NCBI RefSeq assembly: GCF_002776695.1
Contig: NZ_LFJC01000003.1
Coordinates: 3,153,825-3,217,824, forward strand
Reading direction: 5' to 3'
Source of the DNA: Bradyrhizobium nitroreducens
Lineage (GTDB): Bacteria > Pseudomonadota > Alphaproteobacteria > Rhizobiales > Xanthobacteraceae
Length of the DNA stretch: 64,000 nucleotides
A program made the position numbers and the translations under genes. The notes beneath the pieces are model-generated. The model had not been told where the DNA came from and did not search any database. It saw only the letters and a list, made by a program, of their open reading frames with translations. Positions 36,301 to 45,546 of the stretch are shown here, piece after piece (the stretch's first letter is position 1; each line of letters opens with the position of its first letter).

Positions 36301-39300
36301 TACAACGGCGGCAGCCTCAGCGGCGCGAGCGGCACCACCACCACAGTGCTGCAGGCGGCATTGCCCGCCGGCTGGTCCAGTTCGGTCTGGGGCATCGTCG
36401 CCGGCAAGAGTTATCCGTTTTTCCTGTGGCGGTATCCGGCCGCCGGCGGCGCACCGCAGGTGATCTCGGGATCGGCCTACAGCGACGGGAACGCCACGGC
36501 CGCCGCCGGCGCCACCGTGTCGGCACTCGTCAACGGCGTCAGCGTCGGCAGCACCACGGCGGGCGCCAACGGCTATTACAATCTGCTCGTCGCGCCCAAT
36601 ACGATCACCGCCAACAGCCAGGTCGCGGCCTATACCACCGGCAGCAGCGGCGGCCTCTCCTACCAGCAGGATGCCCCGGCCGGTTCGCTCGTCCAGTTCA
36701 ATGTCGTTGGCACGTATCTGCAGGAAACTGGTGCGGCGACGACGCTGTCGGCGATGTCGGCGGGGCTCGCCACCGCGATCGGCTCGACCGGCGTGTCGAC
36801 CAGCTACGCCAACCGCTGGATCGTCGCCTCGGGCGCGAGCTTTACGATCGATCAGGCAATTACCCAATCCAGCCTCTTGAAGCTCTCCGCGACAGGCAAC
36901 GTCACGCAAACGACCGGTGCTTCGCTCAACGTTGCGTCCTTGACCATGCAATTGAACGCGGGCAACCCGAGCTTCACGCTGCTCGACACCGGCAACAAGG
37001 TGACGAACCTCGCGATCACGAATCTCGGTTCCGGCAGCCTCAGTCTCTACGACAGCGTCAGCCTCAACGTGGGCAGCCCCGTGACCGCCAATGGCGGGGT
37101 GTCGATCCAGACCGCCGGCACGCTGACGATCGGCAATACGATCGCGTCGTCGGCCAGCGGCAACGCCATCGTTCTGGTCGCCGGAAGCAAGTTCATCAAC
37201 AACGCGGGCGCATCGGCCCTGTCGGCGCCGAACGGTCGCTGGCTGGTCTATTCGAGCAGCCCGAGCAGCGATACGTTCGGCAGTCTCGACAGCGGCAACA
37301 CGGCGATCTGGAACAGCACCTATGCGGCGAACGTGCCCACGACCATCGCGTCGGGCAACCGTTATGTGTTCGCCTATCAGCCGACCGTGACCTTCACGTC
37401 GTCGAATGCATCGAAGACCTACGGTGCGACGGCCGACGTTTCCGCCAATTTCACGGTGAGCGGCATCAATGCCGGCGTCGCCCATGCCTATCTCGCGGAC
37501 ACGGCTGCCGGCGCCTACAGCGGCACGCCGACCCTGACCTCGGCCGGCACCGCCGCGTCGGCAACCGTGGCGGGCGGTCCGTATTTGATCGACGTCTCGC
37601 AAGGCTCGGTCACGGGACTCAACGGCTACGCCGTCAGCTTCGTCGATTCCGGCATGTTGACGGTGAACAAGGCCAGCCTAGCGGTGACCGCGAGCGACGC
37701 CAGCAAGACCTACGACGGTCTCGCCTTCTCCGGCGGCAACGGCGTCACCTATAGCGGCTTCGTCAACGGCGAAACTTCCGCGGTGCTGGGCGGCACGCTG
37801 GCCTATGGCGGCACGGCGCAGGGTGCCAAGAGCGCGGGCAGCTACACGCTGACCGCCTCGGGCTTGAGCTCGTCGAACTACGCCATCAGCTACACCGCCG
37901 GCGCGCTGGTCATCAACAAGGCGTCGCTGACGGTCACCGCGAACGATGCCGGCAAGACCTATGATGGCCTGGCCTTCACCGGCGGCAACGGCGTCAGCTA
38001 TGGCGGTTTCGTCAACGGCGAAACCTCCGCAGTGCTTGGCGGCACGCTGGCCTATGGCGGCACCGCGCAGGGTGCCAAGAACGCGGGCAGCTATATGCTG
38101 ACGGCGTCGGGTCTCACGGCCACCAACTACAACATCACTTATGTCGGCGGCACGCTCACGATTGACCGGGCGCCGCTCACCGTCACCGCGACAAACTTCA
38201 CGAGGGGTTACAACGGACAGGCGTTCAACGGCTACGCCTCGGCGAGCTCCAGCGGCTTCGTCAACGGAGAGGACGGGGGAGCGCTCAGCGGCCAATTGGC
38301 CGCGGGCGGCACGGCGCAGGGCGCGGTCAATGCCGGCACGTATGCAATCACGCTCTCCGGCCTGACCGCGAGCAACTACAATATCACCTACGTTCCGGGA
38401 ACGCTGACGATTCAGAAGGCCAATCTGTTCGTTACGCCGAACAACGTCCTCAAGAGCTATGACGGTCAGGCGTTCTCGGGCGGCAACGGGGTGACCTATG
38501 CCGGCTTCGCCACCGGCGAGACCAGCGCGGTGCTGGGCGGCACGCTGACCTATGGCGGCACCGCGCAAGGCGCGGTCAATGCCGGCTCGTATACGCTGAC
38601 AGCCTCAGGCCTGACGTCGTCGAACTACACCATCAACTACTCCGCGGGCGGGCTGAACATCAACAAGGCCCTGCTGACCGTCACCGCCAACAGTGCCAGC
38701 AAGACCTATGACGGCCTGGCGTTCTCGGGCGGCAATGGGGTCAGCTACTCCGGTTTCGTCAATGGCGAGACGGCGTCGGTGCTGGGCGGCACGCTGACCT
38801 ACGCCGGCACGGCGCAGGGTGCCAAGAACGCGGGCAACTACAGCCTGACGGCTTCCGGCCTGACCTCGTCGAACTACGGCATCGGCTACGTCGGCGGTGC
38901 CCTCACCATCGGCAAGGCGGCGCTGACGGTGACCGCGAATGATGCCGGCAAGACCTACGATGGTCTGGCCTTCACCGGCGGCAACGGTGTGGCTTACTCC
39001 GGCCTCGTCAACGGGGAGACCGCGTCCGTTCTCGGTGGCACGCTGGCCTACGGCGGCACCGCGCAGGGCGCCACCAACGCCGGCAGCTATGGCCTGACCG
39101 CCTCGGGCCTAAGTTCGTCGAACTACGCCATCAGCTACGCCGCCGGGGCGCTGGCCATCGGCAAGGCTGCGCTGACGGTGACCGCCAACGATGCCGGCAA
39201 GACCTATGACGGCCTGGCCTTCACCGGCGGCAACGGCGTGACGTATTCCGGCCTCGTCAACGGCGAGGCGTCGTCGGTGCTCGGCGGCACGCTGAGCTAC

Positions 39301-42300
39301 GGCGGCACCGCGCAAGGCGCCAAGAACGCCGGCAACTACAGCCTGACGGCTTCGGGACTGACGTCAAACAACTACGCCATCAGCTACACCGGCGGGGCGT
39401 TGACCATCGGCAAGGCGGCGCTGACGGTGACCGTGAACGATGCCGGCAAGACCTACGACGGCCAGGCCTTCACCGGCGGCAACGGCGTGACCTATTCCGG
39501 CCTCGTCAACGGTGAGACCGCGTCCGTGCTCAGCGGCACGTTGGCCTATGGCGGCAACGCGCAGGGCGCCACCAACGCCGGCAGTTACGCGCTCACCACG
39601 TCGGGACTGAGCTCGAACAACTACGCGATCTCCTACACCGCCGGGGCTCTGGCCATCGGCAAGGCCGCGCTGACCGTCGCGGCGAACGATGCCAGCAAGA
39701 CTTATGACGGCCTCGCCTTTACCGGCGGCAATGGTGTTACTTATTCCGGCTTCGTCAACGGTGAGACGTCCGCGGTGCTCGGCGGCACGCTGAGCTATGG
39801 CGGCACGGCGCAAGGCGCCAAGAACGCCGGCAGCTACAACCTGACCGCCTCGGGACTGAGCTCGACCAATTACGCCCTCAGCTATACCGCCGGCGCGCTG
39901 AGCATCGGCAAGGCAGCGCTCGTGGTAACGGCGAGCGACGCCAGCAAGACCTATGACGGGTTGGTGTATTCCGGCGGCAACGGTGCGAGCTATTCCGGCT
40001 TTGTCAACGGCGAGACATCGGCGGTGCTGGGCGGCACGCTGGCCTATGGCGGCACGGCGCAAGGCGCCACCAACGCCGGCAGCTACAGCTTGACGGCTTC
40101 AGGCCTCAGCTCGAACAACTATACCATCGCCTACAATGCCGGGGCTCTGACCATCGGCAAGGCGGCGCTGACGGTGACGGCGAGCGATGCCGGCAAGACC
40201 TATGACGGCCTCGCCTTCTCGGGCGGCAACGGTGTGACGTATTCGGGCTTCGTCAACGGTGAGACGGCTGCGGCGCTCGGCGGCACGCTGGCCTATGGCG
40301 GCACGGCGCAGGGCGCCACCAACGCCGGCAGCTACAACCTGACCGCTTCGGGACTCACCGCGACCAACTACGCGATCAGCTACACCGCCGGAGCATTGAC
40401 GATCGGCAAGGCCGCGCTGACGGTGGCGGCGAACGATGCCGGCAAGACCTATGATGGTCTGGCGTTCACCGGCGGCAACGGCGTGACGTATTCCGGCCTC
40501 GTCAACGGGGAGACGGCCGCGGTGCTCGGCGGCACGCTGGCTTATGGCGGCACGGCGCAGGGTGCCAGGAACGCCGGCAGCTACAGCCTGACGGCCTCAG
40601 GCCTCAGCTCGAACAACTATGCCATCAGCTATACCGGCGGCACGCTGAACATCGCCAAGGCCAATCTGACGATCACGGCCAACGATGCCGGCAAGACCTA
40701 TGGTACCACGCTGACCTTCAACGGCACCGAGTTCACCACGCAGGGCCTGGTGAGCGGCGATGCGGTCTCGTCGGTGGCGCTGGCCAGCACCGGTGCGGCG
40801 AGCTCTGCCAATGTCGGGAAATACGCGATCACGGCCGGCAGTGCATCCGGCAGCGGATTGTCGAACTACAATGTGAGCTATGTGGGCGGCACGCTGAACG
40901 TGACCGCGGCAACGCTGCTGGTGGTCACGGCCAACGATGCCAGCAAGACCTATGGCAACACGCTGACCTTCAACGGCAGCGAGTTCACCACCCAGGGCCT
41001 GCAGAACGGCGACATGGTCACGTCCGTCGCGCTGGCGAGCACCGGTGCGGCGGCCACCGCCGCGGCCGGTCAGTACGCGATCACGGCGAGCAACGCGGCC
41101 GGCAGCGGGCTTTCCAACTATAGCATCAGCTATGTCCCGGGCACGCTGACGGTCGCCAAGGCCAATCTGACGATTACGGCCAATGACGCCGGCAAGACCT
41201 ATGACGGTCTGGCCTTCTCAGGCGGCAACGGGGTCAGCTATTCCGGCTTTGTCAACGGCGAGAGCGCGTCCGTGCTCAGCGGCACACTGGCCTACGGCGG
41301 CACGGCGCAAGGTGCCAGGAATGCCGGCAACTACAGCCTGACGGCGTCGGGCCTGAGCTCGAACAACTACGCCATCAGCTACACCGCTGGCGCACTGAAC
41401 ATCGGCAAGGCGGCGCTGACGGTGGCGGCGAATGACGCCGGGAAGACCTATGACGGTGTGGCGTTCTCGGGCGGCAACGGGGTCAGTTATTCCGGCTTCG
41501 TCAATGGCGAGACGTCCGCGGTGCTGGGCGGTACGGTCGCCTACGGCGGAACGGCGCAAGGTGCCAAGAACGCCGGCAGCTACAGCCTGACGGCTTCGGG
41601 TCTGACGTCGAGCAATTACGCCATCAGCTACACCGCTGGCGCACTGAGCATCGGCAAGGCGGCGCTGACGGTGACGGCGAATGACGCCGGGAAGACCTAT
41701 GACGGTGTGGCGTTCTCGGGCGGCAACGGCGTCAGTTATTCCGGCTTCGTCAACGGCGAGACGTCGGCAGTGCTGGGCGGCACGCTGGCCTACGGCGGAA
41801 CGGCGCAAGGTGCCAGGAATGCCGGCAACTACAGCCTGACCGCCTCGGGCCTGAGCTCGAACAATTACGTCATCGGCTACACCGCAGGTACACTGAGCGT
41901 CGCCAAGGCCAATCTGACGATCACGGCCAACGACGCCGCCAAGACCTACGGCACCACGTTGACCTTCAACGGCACCGAGTTCACCACGCAGGGTCTGGTG
42001 AGTGGCGACACGGTCTCGTCGGTGGCGCTGGCCAGCACCGGTGCGGCGAGCTCTGCCAATATCGGGAAATACGCGATCACGGCCGGCAATGCGGCCGGCA
42101 GCGGATTGTCGAATTACAATTTGAGCTATGTGGACGGCTCGCTGAACGTGACCACGGCAACACTGCTGGTGGTCACGGCCAACAATGCCAGCAAGACCTA
42201 TGGCGATAGGCTGACCTTCAACGGCAGCGAGTTCACCACGCAGGGCCTGCAAAACGGCGACACGGTCACGTCCGTCGCGCTGGCGAGCACCGGCGCGGCG

Positions 42301-45300
42301 GCCACGGCCAATGCCGGCATCTACGCAATCACCGCAAGCAACGCGACCGGCAGCGGGCTGTCCAACTACAGCATCAGCTATGCCCCGGGCACCTTGACCG
42401 TCGCGAAGGCCAATCTGACGGTGGCGGCCAATGACGCCGGCAAGACTTATGACGGTCTGGCCTTCTCCGGCGGCAACGGGGTCAGCTATAGCGGCTTCGT
42501 CAATGGCGAGACGTCTGCGGTGCTCGGCGGTACGCTGGCCTATGGTGGCACGGCGCAGGGCGCCAAGAACGCCGGCAGCTACAACCTGACGGCCTCGGGT
42601 CTGAGCTCGAACAACTATGCCATCAGCTACACCGCCGGTGCGCTGAGCATCGGCAAGACGGCGCTGATCGTGACGGCCAATGACGCCGGCAAGACCTATG
42701 ACGGTGTGGCCTTCTCAGGCGGCAACGGTGCCAGCTACTCGGGCTTCGTCAACGGCGAGACGTCTGCGGTGCTCGGCGGGACGCTGGCCTATGGCGGAAC
42801 GGCGCAAGGCGCCAAGAACGCCGGCAGCTACAGCCTGACGGCCTCGGGTCTGAGCTCGAACAACTATGCCATCAGCTACACCGCCGGCGCACTGAGCATC
42901 GGCAAGGCGGCGCTGACGGTCGCGGCCAACGACACCGGCAAGACCTATGACGGCCTTGCCTTCAGCGGCGGCAACGGCGTCAGCTACACCGGCTTCGTCA
43001 ATGGCGAGACGTCGGCGGTGCTCGGCGGCGCGGTCGCCTACGGCGGAACGGCGCAAGGTGCCAAGAACGCCGGCAATTACAGCCTCACGGCGTCGGGGCT
43101 GACCTCGACCAATTACGCCATCAGCTACACCGCCGGTGCACTGAACATTGGCAAGGCGACGCTGACGGTCGCGGCCAATGATGCCGGCAAGAGCTATGAT
43201 GGCCTGGCATTCGCCGGTGGCAACGGCGTCAGCTACTCGGGCTTCGTCAACGGCGAGACGTCGGCAGTGCTGGGCGGTACGGTCGCCTACGGCGGAACGG
43301 CGCAAGGCGCCAGGAACGCCGGCAACTACAACTTGACGGCGTCGGGCTTGACCTCGAACAACTATGCCATCAGCTACACCACCGGCGCGCTGAACATTGG
43401 CAAGGCCGCGCTGACCGTAACGGCGAATGATGCCGGCAAGACCTATGACGGGCTCGCGTTCAGCGGCGGCAACGGCGTCAGCTACACCGGATTCGTCAAC
43501 GGTGAGACGTCCGCAGTGCTCGGTGGCGCGGTCGCCTACGGCGGCACGGCGCAAGGTGCCAAGAACGCGGGCAATTACAGCCTGACCGCGGCAGGACTGA
43601 CCTCGAACAACTACAGCATCGCCTACAATGCCGGCTCGCTCAGCATCGGCAAGGCCGCGCTGATGGTGACGGCGAGCGATGCGGCCAAGACCTATGACGG
43701 TCAGGCCTTCTCGGGCGGCAACGGCGTCAGCTACGCGGGCTTCGTCAACGGCGAGACCTCTGCGGTGGTGAGCGGTACGCTGGGCTACGGCGGCAGCGCG
43801 CAGGGCGCCAAAAACGCCGGCAGCTACAGCCTGACCGCGTCCGGCTTGGCCTCGAACAATTACGCCATCAACTACACCGCCGGCGCACTGAGCATCGGCA
43901 AGGCGGCGCTGATCGTGACGGCGAATGACGCCGGCAAGACCTATGACGGTGTGGCGTTCTCAGGCGGCAACGGTGCCGGCTATTCCGGCTTCGTCAATGG
44001 CGAGACATCCGCTGTGCTCGGCGGCACGCTGGCCTACGGCGGAACGGCGCAGGGCGCCAGGAATGCCGGCAACTACAGCCTGACGGCATCGGGCCTGACC
44101 TCGAACAACTACGCCATCAGCTACGCCGCCGGCGCGCTCAGCGTCGGCAAGGCGACCCTGAGCTATACCGCGGATGCGGCCTCGCGGACCTATGGCGACA
44201 CCAACCCGGCACTGACGGGGACCGTTACCGGTTTCGTGACTGGCGAAACCCAGACCTCCGCGACGACGGGCACGCTGGCCTTCGCGAGTTCGGCCAACGC
44301 TGCGAGTAATGTGGGCCGCTATGCCATCGCCGGTTCGGGCCTGAGCGCGGTGAACTACACCTTCGTCCAGGCTGCGCCGAATGCCTCAGCGCTGACCGTC
44401 ACGCCGCGATCGATCACGGTGACGGCGGATGCAAAGAGCAAGCAGGCCGGTGAGGTGGATCCCGCCTTCACCTACGCGCTGAGCAGCGGCAACCTGGTGG
44501 GCGCCGACACGTTGAGCGGCGTCCTGGCCCGCGTGGCCGGTGAAAATGCCGGCAAGTACGCGATCCTGCAGGGCAGTCTCGCTGCGTCCAAGAACTACGA
44601 CCTGTCGTTCGTCGGCGCGGATCTGTCGATCATCGCCGCGCCGGGGGCGACGACCAATACCGATCCCGGTCTCGCTGCCAGCCGCTATATTGCAAGCGGC
44701 GGCAGCACGCCCCCGACCGCCGTGAACATCAGCTTCCAAAACCCGACCAACACCGCGGCGCCAGTGATCCAGGCCATCGGTGGCGCGGCGCCCGCGGTCC
44801 GCACCGGCGCGGCGACCGGATCGGGATCGACAAGGACGGCGGAGTCTTCACCGGCCAATCCCGAGCGGCAATCCACTGCGGCGGCCTTGAACGTCGATCA
44901 GAACATTGCCCCGGGAGCCGGCCCCGATCTGGTGTTCCTGCCGATCTCGCAATTCGATAAGGTGCAGTATTCCGGTGAGAGCTTGCCGGAGTTCGCGCCG
45001 AAGGCCGGCGAGGCGACGATCGCCACCATGATCGCGCGTGCATTGTCGAGCGCGTCCGGAACACCTGCACTCGAACCCAAGGTGGATCGCCTTTGGCGCA
45101 ACGATGCTGCGGCCTGGACCGACGTTGCCGGTGTCAGTCTTGGCAACGGGCAGGGTGCGCCGGCCGATCCTCGAGGATTCGGCTTCGTCAACGGGGCGCT
45201 CGACGTCCCCGCCCTGCTGGCACAGGGCCCCTTGATCCTCGCTGCAGCGAAGCGCGCGGACGAGCCGGCCGCGAAACTGCTGGCGATTGCAATCACGACC

Positions 45301-45546
45301 GACGGCAAGGGAATCCTCGCCAACGATCCCGGCACCGGCCAGCGGGTCATCCTGTCTTACGATCCGGCGACCAGGTCCATCGGCGCCGTGACGTCGGTGA
45401 TTGATCCCCGTTCCCATAAGCCGGTTGCGCTTGGCGTCGATGTGCCGGACCTCGGCCCTGACGCAATACAGGTGCCGCCGCAAAGCTGGGCCGACCTGAG
45501 GGCGTTCACGCCAGCATCGTATGTGGGCGTGACGATCAAGCGTTAG
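33394..45546 (+). CDS. Giant TpsA-type secreted adhesin with MBG/YDG repeat array
   Basis: A 4050-residue exoprotein. Residues 1-52 are a long signal region ending AAQAQ; if translation begins at Met20/21 the signal has the usual length. A TPS (filamentous haemagglutinin N-terminal) domain follows, about 53-300, with the hallmark NPNG at 137-140. A beta-helix-like region reaches about residue 700, then GLUG motifs (about 745-960), then a carboxypeptidase-like spacer. Residues 1428-3587 hold 22 MBG/YDG-type repeats of 83 residues plus two pairs of variant units, and 3588-3750 two divergent MBG units. The last ~300 residues are a non-repetitive domain I do not recognise. It is probably exported by the TpsB at 30521 and forms a long surface fibre. 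The reading frame is intact despite extreme repetition. Confidence 0.92.
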   Translation: MAKSEVVRCKQGDAHCDGPMMSRAALRGGILDRAICILASITFAVAPIAAQAQQLPTGGSVAAGSVTIAKPVNGTLNVNQSSGRAVINWDSFSVGQGGTVNFNQPGASSATLNRVTGATPSSIAGTINAPGTVLLVNPNGIAISSTGVVNVGSFAASTLDIKDKDFMSGNYKFTGNGASAAVINAGRINVSDGGFAALLGGQVANDGVITARLGRVGLGSGELITLDLSGDGFLSVGVPTSALGKIVGGNGQALVSNKGKIVADGGIVHLSAATAAGILRDAVNVPGSIRANSVGTSNGKIIIGGGAGGRVTVAGNLRASGRNGGNGGTVNVSGAAVAVSGKISANGRKGGAVTIAAEQSVDIWGAVSAKGTKGAGGTIVVTANDIKLAREALLDASGAAGGTVLVGGDYQGGANAANNFVTYPILNAFTTTVAAGAQIKADGSNGAGGRIVVWSDDRTTFAGAVSAQGSGGGQGGFAEVSGHRLLDFTGTANLSAAGGAAGALLLDPRNVTISSGTDSGGSIASGTYTPSADNSILNVTTLQTALSSGNVIVTTGSTGSQSGDITVATPVTWSSHTLTLDAYHSINVNATMSATGSAGLTLKTNDGGSGGSLNFSGGNVTFAGTSQALSINGASYTLLNSMSGVQNINNGLSGNYALANSLNATGVSSWVPVGTDGAGNTLNSGNGFTGKFNGLGNTISNLTINRPSVQNVGLFGAASGGSISSLALSNVNVAGGDRTGALLGYDLGGTTISGVSASGTVSGQYQTGGLIGWFEQGSTLTGGSAAVTVTSPVDDVGGLIGFAAGNVLQSYATGTVTGQYYVGGLVGRANSDSGSVTLQQSFATGAVTGVYYVGGLIGASAGTNQVTVQQSFATGAATGQYYVGGLIGAIYANQTTVQQSYATGSARASAGIAGGLIGTTGKALSISESYATGFVSSPQDVGGLVGYGTVTPTVTSSYWDMATTGQSGAYNGGSLSGASGTTTTVLQAALPAGWSSSVWGIVAGKSYPFFLWRYPAAGGAPQVISGSAYSDGNATAAAGATVSALVNGVSVGSTTAGANGYYNLLVAPNTITANSQVAAYTTGSSGGLSYQQDAPAGSLVQFNVVGTYLQETGAATTLSAMSAGLATAIGSTGVSTSYANRWIVASGASFTIDQAITQSSLLKLSATGNVTQTTGASLNVASLTMQLNAGNPSFTLLDTGNKVTNLAITNLGSGSLSLYDSVSLNVGSPVTANGGVSIQTAGTLTIGNTIASSASGNAIVLVAGSKFINNAGASALSAPNGRWLVYSSSPSSDTFGSLDSGNTAIWNSTYAANVPTTIASGNRYVFAYQPTVTFTSSNASKTYGATADVSANFTVSGINAGVAHAYLADTAAGAYSGTPTLTSAGTAASATVAGGPYLIDVSQGSVTGLNGYAVSFVDSGMLTVNKASLAVTASDASKTYDGLAFSGGNGVTYSGFVNGETSAVLGGTLAYGGTAQGAKSAGSYTLTASGLSSSNYAISYTAGALVINKASLTVTANDAGKTYDGLAFTGGNGVSYGGFVNGETSAVLGGTLAYGGTAQGAKNAGSYMLTASGLTATNYNITYVGGTLTIDRAPLTVTATNFTRGYNGQAFNGYASASSSGFVNGEDGGALSGQLAAGGTAQGAVNAGTYAITLSGLTASNYNITYVPGTLTIQKANLFVTPNNVLKSYDGQAFSGGNGVTYAGFATGETSAVLGGTLTYGGTAQGAVNAGSYTLTASGLTSSNYTINYSAGGLNINKALLTVTANSASKTYDGLAFSGGNGVSYSGFVNGETASVLGGTLTYAGTAQGAKNAGNYSLTASGLTSSNYGIGYVGGALTIGKAALTVTANDAGKTYDGLAFTGGNGVAYSGLVNGETASVLGGTLAYGGTAQGATNAGSYGLTASGLSSSNYAISYAAGALAIGKAALTVTANDAGKTYDGLAFTGGNGVTYSGLVNGEASSVLGGTLSYGGTAQGAKNAGNYSLTASGLTSNNYAISYTGGALTIGKAALTVTVNDAGKTYDGQAFTGGNGVTYSGLVNGETASVLSGTLAYGGNAQGATNAGSYALTTSGLSSNNYAISYTAGALAIGKAALTVAANDASKTYDGLAFTGGNGVTYSGFVNGETSAVLGGTLSYGGTAQGAKNAGSYNLTASGLSSTNYALSYTAGALSIGKAALVVTASDASKTYDGLVYSGGNGASYSGFVNGETSAVLGGTLAYGGTAQGATNAGSYSLTASGLSSNNYTIAYNAGALTIGKAALTVTASDAGKTYDGLAFSGGNGVTYSGFVNGETAAALGGTLAYGGTAQGATNAGSYNLTASGLTATNYAISYTAGALTIGKAALTVAANDAGKTYDGLAFTGGNGVTYSGLVNGETAAVLGGTLAYGGTAQGARNAGSYSLTASGLSSNNYAISYTGGTLNIAKANLTITANDAGKTYGTTLTFNGTEFTTQGLVSGDAVSSVALASTGAASSANVGKYAITAGSASGSGLSNYNVSYVGGTLNVTAATLLVVTANDASKTYGNTLTFNGSEFTTQGLQNGDMVTSVALASTGAAATAAAGQYAITASNAAGSGLSNYSISYVPGTLTVAKANLTITANDAGKTYDGLAFSGGNGVSYSGFVNGESASVLSGTLAYGGTAQGARNAGNYSLTASGLSSNNYAISYTAGALNIGKAALTVAANDAGKTYDGVAFSGGNGVSYSGFVNGETSAVLGGTVAYGGTAQGAKNAGSYSLTASGLTSSNYAISYTAGALSIGKAALTVTANDAGKTYDGVAFSGGNGVSYSGFVNGETSAVLGGTLAYGGTAQGARNAGNYSLTASGLSSNNYVIGYTAGTLSVAKANLTITANDAAKTYGTTLTFNGTEFTTQGLVSGDTVSSVALASTGAASSANIGKYAITAGNAAGSGLSNYNLSYVDGSLNVTTATLLVVTANNASKTYGDRLTFNGSEFTTQGLQNGDTVTSVALASTGAAATANAGIYAITASNATGSGLSNYSISYAPGTLTVAKANLTVAANDAGKTYDGLAFSGGNGVSYSGFVNGETSAVLGGTLAYGGTAQGAKNAGSYNLTASGLSSNNYAISYTAGALSIGKTALIVTANDAGKTYDGVAFSGGNGASYSGFVNGETSAVLGGTLAYGGTAQGAKNAGSYSLTASGLSSNNYAISYTAGALSIGKAALTVAANDTGKTYDGLAFSGGNGVSYTGFVNGETSAVLGGAVAYGGTAQGAKNAGNYSLTASGLTSTNYAISYTAGALNIGKATLTVAANDAGKSYDGLAFAGGNGVSYSGFVNGETSAVLGGTVAYGGTAQGARNAGNYNLTASGLTSNNYAISYTTGALNIGKAALTVTANDAGKTYDGLAFSGGNGVSYTGFVNGETSAVLGGAVAYGGTAQGAKNAGNYSLTAAGLTSNNYSIAYNAGSLSIGKAALMVTASDAAKTYDGQAFSGGNGVSYAGFVNGETSAVVSGTLGYGGSAQGAKNAGSYSLTASGLASNNYAINYTAGALSIGKAALIVTANDAGKTYDGVAFSGGNGAGYSGFVNGETSAVLGGTLAYGGTAQGARNAGNYSLTASGLTSNNYAISYAAGALSVGKATLSYTADAASRTYGDTNPALTGTVTGFVTGETQTSATTGTLAFASSANAASNVGRYAIAGSGLSAVNYTFVQAAPNASALTVTPRSITVTADAKSKQAGEVDPAFTYALSSGNLVGADTLSGVLARVAGENAGKYAILQGSLAASKNYDLSFVGADLSIIAAPGATTNTDPGLAASRYIASGGSTPPTAVNISFQNPTNTAAPVIQAIGGAAPAVRTGAATGSGSTRTAESSPANPERQSTAAALNVDQNIAPGAGPDLVFLPISQFDKVQYSGESLPEFAPKAGEATIATMIARALSSASGTPALEPKVDRLWRNDAAAWTDVAGVSLGNGQGAPADPRGFGFVNGALDVPALLAQGPLILAAAKRADEPAAKLLAIAITTDGKGILANDPGTGQRVILSYDPATRSIGAVTSVIDPRSHKPVALGVDVPDLGPDAIQVPPQSWADLRAFTPASYVGVTIKR
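35686..36240 (+). repeat. GLUG-motif repeats inside the adhesin gene
   Basis: Six or so imperfect tandem units of about 30-35 residues with the pattern VGGLIG...QSYATG...TGQYY. The strongest nucleotide similarity is between units near 35,905 and 36,000 (CAGCAGTCCTTTGC repeated). GLUG motifs occur in IgA peptidases and large adhesins; their function is not established. Confidence 0.75.
37675..44154 (+). repeat. Tandem 249-bp (83-residue) MBG/YDG repeats, 22 copies plus two variant pairs
   Basis: Each unit encodes the pattern LTVTANDAGKTYDG, then FVNGETSAVLGGTLAYGG and NYAISYTAGAL.IGKA. Units 1-12 run from 37675 to 40662. A 501-bp pair of variant units (KTYGTTLTFNGTEF type) fills 40663-41163, units 13-15 run to 41910, a second 501-bp variant pair fills 41911-42411, and units 16-22 end at 44154. 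The block variant pair plus three units is itself repeated with a 1248-bp period. All boundaries stay in frame. Confidence 0.93.

Noticed and set aside
35548..43554. Several very long open frames on the minus strand across the adhesin gene (up to about 680 codons)
   Set aside because: They are antisense shadows produced by the codon bias and repetition of the plus-strand gene; their translations are Arg/Ala-rich, repeat with the same 249-bp period and show no family features.
37675..44154. Regular repeats that could be mistaken for a CRISPR or satellite array
   Set aside because: The period is 249 bp, a multiple of three, with no unique spacers, and the units are translated in one intact frame as MBG/YDG-type domains.
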